Shown piece by piece: positions 12,330 to 22,507 of a DNA stretch of 25,000 nucleotides; position 1 is the stretch's first letter, and each line of letters starts with the position of its first letter. The DNA comes from Takakia lepidozioides (lineage: Eukaryota > Streptophyta > Takakiopsida > Takakiales > Takakiaceae): positions 1-25,000 of the forward strand of contig JAKLZA010000040.1 of NCBI GenBank assembly GCA_030704615.1, written 5' to 3'. The notes beneath the pieces were generated by a model. That model was not told the origin of the DNA and made no database searches. It was given only the letters and a program-made list of their open reading frames with translations. A program made the translations under genes and the position numbers.

Positions 12330-12393
12330 TTTGTCCCATAAGCTCTATGAGCTTTCTGCGGACGTTATAAAGCACCATTTCATTTCATTTCTC
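12330..12393 (+). mobile_element. LINE 3'-end fragment with conserved hairpin and ATTTC tail
   Basis: The sequence CCCATAAGCTCTATGAGCTTTCTGCGGACGTTATAAAGCACC, given here in part, is followed by ATTTCATTTCATTTC. It matches the 3' end of the copy near 19140-19200 almost base for base, including TTTCTGCGGACGTTA. No reverse transcriptase coding is visible upstream, so this is a severely 5'-truncated insertion, which is usual for LINEs. A second short ATTTC run at about 12169-12186 may be part of the same or another insertion. Confidence 0.6.
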
Positions 12394-12597
12394 TTGAAAA
12401 TACGCCTGCTGTCCACAGAAGGTAGGACATCCTCAGGCAATTGGGTGGCTTGGATGTCCTCGGCTTCCGACCAAGGTCCTCCTGATGGTTGAATGTGGTC
12501 TCAGTAGAAATAAAGCAGTGGCGCTACAATGTCTACATACTTGAGGCCGCAGAGAGCAAAATCTAACATACTACTTGGCTATATAGGGTGTATGATG

Positions 12598-15500
12598 TTA
12601 CCTGCAAGGACAAACATCCCTAAAACCTCGAGAAATAACGCCAACTGCAGCTGATGCAATCTCCTTCCATGCAACTTCTGAAGGAAGTTCATCTCTGAAT
12701 GAAAGCTGCAAAAGATGGTCTGCAGCATGCAAGCCACCCACAGTTACAGTAGCTGATATTCCAAGAAACATAGTGGCAAAGCCCACTACAATCTTGACGA
12801 GGGTTCAGGACAGGTTGGGGGGAAGGGTAAACACACCTTCTTTCAAAGACGAGGCCACAGTCAAGAAGAGGATTCCTCGACCATTAACGCTGCGCATGAG
12901 AGCCGCATTCAGATCCCCCTGCAACATAGCACAGTGTAATCCATGTCACAACCACCTCACTATGGTCTTTGGAAGCATGCTATTCCATGACTGGGATATA
13001 TAAGTGCAAAGATTTAGGGTAGCAGCCAAAACAATCACCACAAACTGGTGGGTGAATTTGCATTTTAGACCAACCCATCAAGGTGTTCTGCTCAAAACCC
13101 CACTCTAACAAAGATTGGAGTTCATAGCATGTGGTAAATCAGCTGGAAACTGCTCATACGCTAAACAAGCTATATTCAGACCTCATGGACACCTCGAAGT
13201 GGAGATCCAACAAGACCAAACACAACGAGCAAGTTGACATTGTTGGCTTCCCCTTCTTCCTGACAGCTGCCGTAATATTTGAATCTACCATCTGATTGCA
13301 CCAGCTTGGCAAACTTGTGTGCTGCTTCTACTCCATGTGATAGGGCCCCGTTGCTGCAGCCCCCAGCAAAGTCCTCACACACCACTGCCCGAGAAAGAGC
13401 TTCTTGCAATGACATAAGATTTTGCCAATCTTGGCCAATCAAAACCAGGCACGTGTTGGGTTGGCTCTCCCAGGGACCCCCAAACAAAGCCTCTGCCCTC
13501 TTCTTGCCACTCCAGTGAAAGAGGAACCGAGTTTGCCTGTAACAGACAGTACAAAGTAAATGACTATCCTGTCAATACACCCAAGCAGTTCTGCAAACGG
13601 TTTGAAGAGAATGGGCCATCCATCCAAAGCACTGGGCCCCTAACCACAATGGCAACTTGTACACTTGTAGCTACCAACAACAAAGCCATCAATGCACTGA
13701 GTGATCTACTTCCATCTACCAAACTGCCCAAAGATACACTGTCCACATCCGTTTGTGCATTCACAACATGTTACTTTCCAGAATTGCTTTAGTGATCACC
13801 AGTCCTTTAAATGGGTTCGTTGTTAGAATGGAAACACCTGTATCAAGGTGAATAGGAATTCATATGATTCAAATTACAAAACTTTAGAGAGAGTCGCTGC
13901 CTCAGATACAATATGATACCCTAAAAATGCACACTGATCTCTCGTACAAGAGCTATGCTTCCATGGTAATAGGCCTCTGCTTTCCTGTTGGATTGGCTTC
14001 GCATGTACATCACAAAATTCCTATACTCCATCGTCAAGAATCCCACTCAATGGTGTAAATCGCTTTCCATGACTACAATAAAACATCGTGAGTTGTCAGC
14101 AAATTACCTGCTTTCCTCAAACCAAATGACTCCTTTTGCTCTGAGCAGACCTTTCAATGTTCGCATTTGATTCACAACTATTGTCTGGAAAGCTGCCAGA
14201 GAGATCGGTCTAATGCTAGAGAAGCTGACCGCAGAAAACGTCTTCCCCTCACCATCATGACTGCCTGGAGAAGTGGAACACCAACAATAAAAACTTTCAT
14301 TACCAGTCAGTTTTTAGAAGTGGGTCCGTATTACTTCCTTCATGGACATGCTCCCTCTTGTCTATTATAAGGCCACTTCTAAGTACGATGTAATATTGTA
14401 AAGACTCGATAGAGTGCTTGAAGTATTTCCAGTCTCATTCCCACCTGATTACTCCACCCTCCCCCTCCATTTTTGCTTTTGCTCACAAAACTACAAAAGA
14501 GAATTTTAAGAGAGGAACTTACCCATAGTGGATGCCTGTTCAAGTTTAGCTTTCCTCATCTTAGATAGGAAGTCCTCATCACTCTCACTAGCAACATAGC
14601 TTGAACCTCCCTTCGGTCCAGGTCGAGATGAGATTGCCGAAATTGCTTCATGAGAAAGAAACCCAGCAGTGGAGTTTGCACTGGTTGTAGCAAGAGGCGG
14701 AGGGAGCTCAGGCACACCAACATTGATAACCAAATCAATGGGAACATTGCAGAACCGACATCGAACAGCTTTGGTGCCTCCAGTTGCTTCATCCACACGG
14801 TCTTCGGCATCTGAGATAACACCTAAGGAGGCTATATCACACCTGCCTCCTGTTAGGTTAGGATCTCAGCCCAGAGATAGAGAAACAAGAAACCAGGAAG
14901 GGAAGGAAGGGACAAGGCTAATGCTTGCAATAAGGTCTAATGAAAAAACATGGAAAGCAAAAGAAGGGTAAACAGAGACAATGTATGAGCATTCAGGATT
15001 TGGTGAAGTGCAAGAGAACTCTCACAACAAGACAACTGACATGATCTAATTATTTCCATAGCCACTCCTTGAATGAGAAAGAGGGTAGAGCAAGAGATAC
15101 TTGTTGATGAGGACAATGTCCGCAATGACTAGCTGTTGCTTGGCAATAGGAAATTCAAGAATAGTGTTAAGAGCTTCCGCATCGACTACCGTCACTATTA
15201 TGTCCAACCGCACTCCTGCAGCTTCCAAATCTTTGGCTATTGGGAGCGGGTCCGCCACTCCTGATGTCTGCATCATAGCATAAATAGCTTAAAACCCCAA
15301 CTACACACAGCTGGTTAAAAACATTTCGCACTCGGCTCTTTTTGAGCGCTTGTATGACTGAAAGTGCACAGAGTTGCATCACACAAGCCTTCAAAATTAT
15401 ACAAAATAAAACCAACACAGTTTATAGCTTAAGATCCAATCAGACAAATGCGAACAAGACAATAAAGTTAACCCTGAAAATCTCCTTCACAATCACCAGA

Positions 15501-16147
15501 GAACTCGCCAAAAAAGAGCTTTGACCACTAATGCAGACCTCAATTACGAGATAATCGAAGTTATGTTTGCTGCTAATGACGTCCCGTACCGCCTCCTTCA
15601 AGTTGCCTCTCACATTGCAGCAAGCACATCCTGCTCAGAACCCAATTCCGTCATAAAAAAAATCGATCCTTGATTTTGTGATGACCACAAGAACATAGGA
15701 ATGATGCCTCTGACTACCATCACCAAGTCTGGATATCGACAGAACTATCAATTTGACAAAATTACCCACCACACAATTCCCCACTGATCTGTTCTAGAGC
15801 TGACGAGCAAGCATAAATACTGAAATACTCTCAAAAGTGAACAACATATTCGTACCATTGGAGAGCGACACTGACCGTAAGCCAAGGGCGGCATTCGAGG
15901 CAGAAGAATCCAGCAGAAGAGAATCAATATCGATTTCTGCCAACTCATTAACCAGAACAGCAACTCGCAAATCCCCTCTTTGCTTCATGATGTGGTGCAC
16001 CAAAGTGGTCTTCCCACTTCCCAGGAAGCCTGTAACCAAAGAACATCCCATACGCCCACCTGTCCCTTCCTTCTTATCGAACACTCGGCTCTCATATGCC
16101 AGGGACATCTGATTGCTTTCTTTCATAAAACCCTGTAAATCCTCCAT
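12598..16147 (-). CDS. CobW/G3E-family P-loop GTPase (putative metal chaperone) with C-terminal extension
   Basis: G3E GTPases of this family deliver or insert metals; eukaryotic members transfer zinc. Eight phase-matched exons: 16147-15856, 15630-15539, 15267-15101, 14842-14523, 14264-14108, 13536-13182, 12918-12837 and 12719-12598, giving 528 residues. Motifs: Walker A GFLGSGKT (40-47), switch VNELAEIDID, metal site CACC (99-102, family CxCC) formed across the exon 1/2 junction, ETSGVADP (from 128), and base-recognition NKCD (183-186) joined across exons 3/4. Exons 5 and 6 carry the CobW C-terminal domain (LRAKGVIWFEE, FLFHWSGKKRAEALFGG, CLVLIGQDW). Unusual parts are an acidic/Ser linker with CRFC (212-215) and about 135 residues after the C-terminal domain ending in CPC. 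The ATG at 16147 is used; an upstream GTG is in frame. The last codons overlap a possible donor (CAG/GTAACA), so a further exon cannot be excluded. Confidence 0.9.
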
Positions 16148-16157
16148 TTCTATCTCC

Positions 16158-16162
<5 letters not shown>

Positions 16163-16227
<65 letters not shown>
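16163..16227. repeat. (CT)n/(GA)n microsatellite in the CobW 5' leader
   Basis: About 24 uninterrupted CT units (16163-16210), one extra C, then about eight more units to 16227. On the minus strand this is a (GA)n tract ending 15 bases before the CobW ATG at 16147, so it probably lies in the 5' UTR or core promoter. Such tracts are hypervariable in length and can bind plant GAGA-factor (BPC) proteins; a regulatory role here is inference. Confidence 0.9.
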
Positions 16228-18277
16228 ACAGGCGAGTTGGGCTTGTGGGTCCTCTCCTCCGTCCTCAACAACACACCGATCGATCCTTCTGTCCGATCTG
16301 CTGTGTGTACAGGAGACGCTACGGATCGAAAAATCCCACACTTTTTTCACTCCTGAATTTCTCAATAACATATGGGTCCAAATTCTACCGTCGATTTTTC
16401 GAGAATCCACGGTTTCAAAGTAGCCCGTCCCTATTGATTAGTTACAGAGGGACCAGCCTTTGTAGAGCAACGCTTCAAGGACTTGTATACTCGGCTCTCC
16501 ATATCAAAGCTGCAAGAGCTGGTGCCGCCTCTTTTCAGGGAAAAATCTCATTTTCCCTGATGTGGGTCCGTCCTTGGAAGTTTTCTCTTGCGGTAGAGAT
16601 AAGAAGGAGGGGAGGAGAAGAAGAAGAAACAGACAATAACTACATTTTCACATCGGGTATTTGCTTCACACCTACCATGGGCGTGAATTCAGAGTAGACG
16701 GTTGACAGAAAGTTTGTATCGTGTTGTTCGGGGTTGTTAACAATGCCTCTGTGATCTCGCAGAGACAGGAAGAGAGAGAAGAGTTACTTATCACTTAGGC
16801 ATTCAAGATTAACATAAGTGTTTTTCTCGATAAGTCCGTGTTGGAACATACACATCTTCTGGCGCCAAAATTGGTGAACCAATCTGAATTCCCACAATGA
16901 AGCCTTGCTATTGTGAGGCACTGAATCGAATCTGGTAGAATCTACCAAGAGGACTTCAGCATCCCAAATAATGGTTCGTCGATTCGTCCTCCTTGGATGA
17001 TCGCAGTCGCTCAATTTCGTAGAAGTTATTTTCCCTTTGCCTGTAGTTGGAATGACGTTTTTGTTTCTCACCTTGTTCGTATATCTTGGTCCAAATGCTA
17101 GTATAGAACTCCTACTTCCCTCAAATATATTTATATCTGTACAGGGGAAACTGTATCCACAACTCCATATATAAGTTAAGGTCACAGTCAACATGCCGTC
17201 ATTTGAATATTGAGGAATTTAAGGGGTTGTTGAGCGCTGATTCTGCCAGCGAGACACCTGATACTGTCTGGTCAACATTCACAATTGTCGATGCACTTGT
17301 CAAGCTTAATTTTATATTGTTTCTGCATTTTAGAGCAGTTTACTGGGCTGTAGCACCTTTCCAATGTGTTTCAGGGTGCTAGATTGCTTAGTACATTCAA
17401 TGGCCTGTCAGTGTGAGGCATGCTTGTGACAGCCGGATTAAACCTCAATCTCTTTCCAATCATGGGTTACCAATACTGAGACTGTCACCCACCCAGGCTG
17501 GATAATATCCTGCAGGCATATCACAAGGCTATGCAACTGTGTACTTGCTTTGCAAACCATACAATGTGGCAATCCAATTCTAATGGATTGATTTGCCTTT
17601 TTTCTGTGACCTATAATACGGCATGGAATTCAAACATTTGGTCTCACCATTCATATGGTCCCAAATAAAGTTTCAGTCGACACGTCATGTAATCAACATG
17701 ACAGCAATTGGATTTGAATTGACATGGACTCCAGCTGGAGAGTACATAAAGTATATGTTTCCAGAGGTTTGTTTGATCTGGTTGCCTACATGCTTAGATC
17801 GAGTGTAGACCGCCTTTGGGACAATAATTTGGGTGCTCAAATGACTTCATTTTTGTGTGTTATGTTGTGGTGCACCAATTGATGTGAAAGTCCTGTCAAC
17901 CTTCTAATCAACTTCAGTCCTCGACCTTATTGGAATTTCCATGGAAGATTGGTTTTGACTGCAAGGAAGATAATGTTTTTTGTGTGAAGTCAGTATATCA
18001 TTAAAGCAAACAATCAAGCTTTGTCAGGGCTTTAAAATTACATCTAAGTGCTGCCACTGAGAGAAAGAGAAGCCATAGGAGTGCGTTCACTGTATTTATA
18101 CTTTGTTTGTATATTGAGGGTATCCTCCAATTCTTGTCCCTGGTCATTTTGAATTGTGAGGCCTTCTTTTCACACTTTGGAAACATTTTTCTGTCTCGTC
18201 TTTCTCTCTGGTCAGCACTTGAGGTAATGCCTAGAACCCTGGCCCTCCTTTTGTAAGAAATCTGTCTTGATCCTCAG
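16228..18277. other. Intergenic stretch upstream of the CobW gene
   Basis: This includes the CobW promoter side. Open frames at 16113-16697 (plus) and 16784-17194 (minus) lack recognisable domains. Small perfect inverted repeats occur: ATTGGT-GA-ACCAAT at 16870-16883 and GGTAGA-A-TCTACC at 16934-16946. A TATA-like ATATATAAG is at about 17164-17172. No RNA gene was recognised. Confidence 0.5.
17568..17740. repeat. Cluster of inverted repeats and palindromes in intergenic DNA
   Basis: Three nested or adjacent symmetries: an imperfect hairpin at 17568-17597 (GGCA...TGCC and ATCC...GGAT arms); an inverted pair CATGGAATTCAAA (17622-17634) and TTTGAATTGACATG (17713-17726); and a perfect 12-bp palindrome CTCCAGCTGGAG (17729-17740). 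No clear terminal inverted repeat with target duplication is seen, so a MITE is not established. Confidence 0.4.
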
Positions 18278-18525
18278 GGTATGGATAAAGTAGTGAAGAT
18301 TTTTCTAGAGAATATCTGGGAAGCCAGAACTGATGCAAGTGAGGTGAACTACAGGCCCTAGCTTCAGCAATGGCAAGAGGCCCACTCTGTCGGCCCTCTG
18401 CTCATCAAAGTGGTTGAGAATGTGTGATCAATCTCTCTTGTTGTTGGGGTAACCTTGTTTTCTCTTTTGGCCATAAGCTCCCTAAGCTTCTCTGACATTG
18501 TGAAGTTTTTCTTTCTCTCTCTCTC
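18278..18525 (+). mobile_element. Second LINE remnant of the same family, head-to-tail with the next copy
   Basis: The reading VVKIFLENIWEARTDA at about 18291-18338 matches VKGFLEDIWKTQT of the copy at 18526-19203, and the nucleotides agree over TTCTAGAG(A/G)ATATCTGG. About 130 bases later it has the same 3' motif in altered form (GGCCATAAGCTCCCTAAGCTTCTCTGACATTGTGAAG). A CT-rich run to about 18526 takes the place of the ATTTC tail. The next copy begins at once, so the two are tandem or nested. The 5' boundary is my estimate. Confidence 0.55.
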
Positions 18526-19203
18526 TTGTCCCTTAATGAAATCACTTATAAGACTTCCCTGAACTTGTTTCCTGTGTGTGACATGGGCGAGGACCTTAAG
18601 GATGATCTCAAGGGCCTACCTTTGAATTTTAAAAAAATGCAGAGAGGAAAGGAGAATGTACTTGGCCGATGTGCAGGCAGCCTGAAACATTTTCTGATAC
18701 ATTGTCTGGGATTATCTCACCAGAGAGTGACCCTCTTCAGTAACATCAAGAAAATTGTTCCCACACCTCTGTTCACCAACTTGAAAATCTTGACCTGCTG
18801 AGAAGCCGCCTGTTTGGGGTCCGATTGCTGGGCAGCTCACACACAGCAGCTCACACACAGCAGGTTGATGCTTGTGTGAAGGGCTTTCTAGAGGATATCT
18901 GGAAAACCCAAACTAAGTTTCTTTAACGTGGTGAGTCTCACTGCTGCAGAGAGCCCCTCACAAAGATAGTGTCTGTTGCCTTTGTTCCGCCCAAACTGGG
19001 CATGGGGTCTATGGCCACAAGACTAGCACTTATAAGTACATTCTTTCTCCTCCCCTGGGCCCTTTTGGCCCTCCATAGACGTAATAAAATTTTATCTTTT
19101 TGGGCCCAATTTTTTCCTTGTTCCTTGCTTTCTTTTGGCCCACAAGCTCTTTGAGCTTTCTGCGGACGTTAAAAAGTACTATTTCATTTCATTTCATTTC
19201 TTA
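18526..19203 (+). mobile_element. LINE-type retrotransposon remnant: end of reverse transcriptase ORF, 3' UTR and (ATTTC)n tail
   Basis: The frame from 18526 contains C-x5-HFLIHC (at about 18678-18711) followed by QRVTLFSNIKKIV. This resembles the Cys/His region after the reverse transcriptase of many LINEs. After a +1 shift near 18790 it continues as DLLRSRLFGVRLLGSSH and then VDACVKGFLEDIWKTQTKFL with a stop near 18925. About 200 bases of 3' UTR follow. The end is a hairpin (AAGCTC/GAGCTT at 19143-19156), then TTCTGCGGACGTTAAAAAG, then an (ATTTC)n tail at 19180-19200. The frameshift and a 14-bp duplication show it is dead. The 5' end is missing. Confidence 0.7.
18833..18860 (+). repeat. 14-bp direct duplication inside the LINE remnant
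   Basis: CAGCTCACACACAG is present twice in tandem (18833-18846 and 18847-18860). It lies between the LINE segments reading RLLGSSH and VDACVKGF, so it is a small insertion that helped inactivate the copy. Confidence 0.85.
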
Positions 19204-19978
19204 TTTCTCTCTCCCTTCCACACACTCACACTCACTGTCTCAATGACCTATATCCTTTGGGGTCTGTGGCTGCTAGACAATAGCCCCGTGCAGCTTCCGA
19301 GTACATCTCCCTGTTCATCCTTTTTAGGTAGATCCTTTCAGTCAAAATTACGTCCATGTTAGGTGGTACACTAATTGGATCACCAAATGTTCTGTCTGCA
19401 GGCGGGACTTGTAGCATTGACTAAGCAGTTTGGTTTGATTATACATGAGGACTTCGGAGTGCAATGGCTCCTTGATGAGTTGTAACATAAACATAGAGGT
19501 TGGATCTTAGGCTGCAGGGGGACTGTATGACGAGTCCAATTATTTGATACCTTCGTCCAGGGTTCAACCATGTGTGAGACTGATCAAGCTATGATGGTTG
19601 GTAGTTGTCATGGGTGACTGGTTGGAATTTTTGTCCCATCTGACCGTAATCAACCATCAGGCAGACTAAGCATTTCTCTTCTGGTCTTTTGCAGAATTAC
19701 AATGTTCTGTTTGAGAAAGAGGGGATAGCCAACTTGAGGAGTATGAGTTGGGAGGCCCTTGAGCTCTAGGGAAGAGGCTAGGGTGGTTTGAAATCAAGAA
19801 CCTTGGCCACGGATTTCTTATTGATTCCTTACTGACTGAACTACTGTTGGGCATGGTCTTACTTGTGACAGTAACCATAATGGCCCTTTTCTGTAACTGA
19901 TTTCATTCTCTCTTATACCTTACATATGAGCAATAATGGGTCACATTACCCACTTCACACTTCTGTGAGCTGGCCTCC
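19204..19978. other. Upstream flank of the CCDC24-like gene
   Basis: It begins directly after the LINE (ATTTC)n tail and ends at the ATG at 19979, so the gene's promoter must lie within about 775 bases or overlap the LINE remnant. No convincing TATA box or coding exon was seen. Confidence 0.45.
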
Positions 19979-22507
19979 ATGATGCACTCGCCTGATAAGG
20001 ATAGAAGCTTCTCAGAGTGTTCAAGCTCTGCTCCCAGCCATGGGGGGCCTTCTGATCAGAGATCTGTTCAAACACTCTTGTGGCACAAAATCTCGGAGTT
20101 GTTGCAAGTCCCAGAGCGGGATGCTGTGAAGGCAGAGCTAGGAAGAGACTTGATCGAAGAAAATGAACTTCTGTTCAATGAGGCTGTTGCTTTGGAAGAG
20201 ATCTTGGCAACAGTTAAGCAGGATACCAACCAGCATATTGTATCACAACATCTTTTTGACTCACCTTTGCGCCTGATGCTGGAAAATGAGGTCCGTATTT
20301 TAGTACAAGCATTGCAGAAAATTGGTACGCCCTTGCCTCAAGATCTTGTGTCATTTCCACCGCCCTCAAAAAGTAACCAGCGTCAAGCTCTTAGCCATGT
20401 CAATAGCAACAATATCTGCATATCATTGGCAAGTGAAGCTTACTGGTTAGATGATATCGAAGGAAGGAGTGTGGGTGGAGAGGTGGCCGTGAGTGAGTCC
20501 CCGGTGGTGGATCGCCTTAGTGGAGCTGTCGGCCAAGACAGGGAACGATGCAACTTTGATAGTACCCTATTACGAAACTCTTTCCCTGATGACCAAAATT
20601 CATTACATGTGGGAACTCTAGCAAGTCAGAAGCCCTTGGCACAGCTTCATGTTTCAACAATTCCTGGATCCAAGGGCCTGCCAGATTCAATCCTTAACGA
20701 CCACAAATACAAGCAAACACTCGACCACATAATCTGCAGGGGCAAAGTCCAAGATTGGAAAGAGGAGAAGTGCTCTCGAAGTCTGTCATCAAGGGCATCA
20801 ACTACCAGTAGCAGCATCAGCAGTGACAAGGGGAGCATGACTGATTTTTTAAGCAGTCCTGGCTCTGTTTCTTCATCCCAGAGCTTGTCTATGGCCCCTT
20901 TTGATCCAGCTTTGGTGGTGCATTCGGTGGCCCCTCACTTGAGCTTATTTCATATTGATGCAGTGGCAGATAGATTGCACTCTGCTCTTGCCACTGAGCA
21001 TGTATGGATCAATTCTTCATCTGCTTCCGCCTTTGTTCTTTCTCATCTCCACAGAGACTTAATTGGGAATCACACTTCGGCAAAAATCTACATACGACTT
21101 TGCTTGGCTTAGAGAGTTGTGTTCGGTACATTAGTTGCTTTTGGGTCAGGTCACTTTTTTAGATGTTCAAGTGGAGAATTTTCTACATCCTAGCAGTTTC
21201 TTTAAGATATGATTGCAATGGAGAGCCAAGGTTTGCACGGCACGGGGCAGGGCAAGGGTACACCCTTGATGTCCTCTCCAAATGTTGGACTTTATACCAG
21301 TAGGATCATATTCCCTTTGAGATAATAACCCACAGAAGGCATTGTGGGGATGTGAGACGCCATGAGATTGCCACAGTGCTCACACCATAGCTCATGATAG
21401 TCTGCTTTCACATGCTTGAATGTTGATTTAAGGGCTGACCCTGACAGCATAAACAACTTGAGTTTGATTCCTGGACTGCTTTTCTGGCCCTGTACCTTGC
21501 AATGAATGTGGCACATGTTGCAGTGGTTTGCCCTATACTGCTGATGGAAAAGGACTGAGAGAAAGAGAAAGATGTGGACTGGGAGCTGGGTTGCTGCCGC
21601 TGCCACTAAAGACTGACTGCATTGTGGATGATGTGCTGCAGGCTGCTCTGCTTGAGGACGTTGAGCATTTGCGAGCTTGCCTTGAGGAGTCCACTGACGT
21701 TTACTCAGGGGTGAGGGATTGTCTTTGTATGTACCTCCCCCCATCTACCTGTGAGTCATGCAGATTTGGAGCTTGGAGCTATAGAAGAGGCGGTTTCCTA
21801 GTGTTACATAGGTCTCAACCCTGCTAACTTTTATTGTTCCAAGGTACTGCGACACAGTTGACTGTTTGGGAATTAACAAAGACGCAAGGTTTATGGAGGA
21901 TGGGCATCAGACCTACGGAAGGCATATTGAAGATTGGCCTTAGTGTGTCCCTTGGGTAGACCGCAATATCATCCTTACATGTATGTATATATCTTGTCTT
22001 GATGGTCAGATACTTCACTGAAGCCTGAAGAATTGCAGGTCCATCTCACTAAGACGAGGATGTGACATACTAGCTAGCCTTTTGCAGGTCAAGAGTGAAC
22101 CCCCATCATTTGCAGACATGAAGAATTGTGGGCGAAAGCTAGAGGAGCACTTATGGAGTCAGCAGTTCCATAAAGCACCCACAACTGGACCCCAGCAGCT
22201 GGCCAAGACTCGCAGACATTCAAGTGTTCGACCTTTGCAACCTGGGCTTATTTCAAGTTTTGAAAGTTCGGATGGTCAGACACCTCCACTTCCCCATATC
22301 AAGAACAGGAGACAAGCAATTGTTGGTGGATCCGTGAGAAGTGATCATGCACCTCTTCCTTCAACTGGTGGAGTGCGGAGGAGTGAACAGTTACCACCTG
22401 TGTCAAATGGGAGAGTTCTTTCAAGTAATCACGAGATTTTGGGGACTTTGATTTCCAAGAATTCCAAGGCTCCCTCCCAAAGACCGAATATTGTGAATCA
22501 GAGGTGA
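19979..22507 (+). CDS. CCDC24-like coiled-coil protein
   Basis: Three phase-0 exons: 19979-21001 (donor CAT/GTATGG), 21642-21710 (donor GGG/GTGAGG) and 22088-22507 (TGA), giving 503 residues. The assignment rests on matching blocks in the same order as animal CCDC24, from memory of that family: an N-terminal LLWHKISELLQVPERDAVK...LGRDL block (33-58), a helical LENEVRILVQALQ block (101-113), HIDAVADRLHSALATEH (325-341), LLEDVEHLRACLEES across the exon 1/2 junction, and EPPSFADMKNCGRKLEEHLW at the start of exon 3. Between the second and third blocks lies a long low-complexity insert, very Ser-rich at about 262-303, and the tail is basic and Pro/Ser-rich. No enzyme motif, signal peptide or membrane segment is seen. 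CCDC24 has no firmly established function; a link to cilia or sperm is plausible but inferred. Confidence 0.8.

Noticed and set aside
16148-16159. Upstream GTG start for the CobW gene
   Set aside because: It only adds four residues; nuclear genes normally use ATG, and an ATG occurs at 16147.
16113-16697. 194-codon plus-strand open frame
   Set aside because: It is antisense to CobW exon 1, runs through the CT microsatellite as a Ser-Leu repeat, and has no domain; a composition artefact.
16784-17194. 136-codon minus-strand open frame
   Set aside because: No domain, no neighbouring exons, and no match to reverse transcriptase or other transposon motifs.
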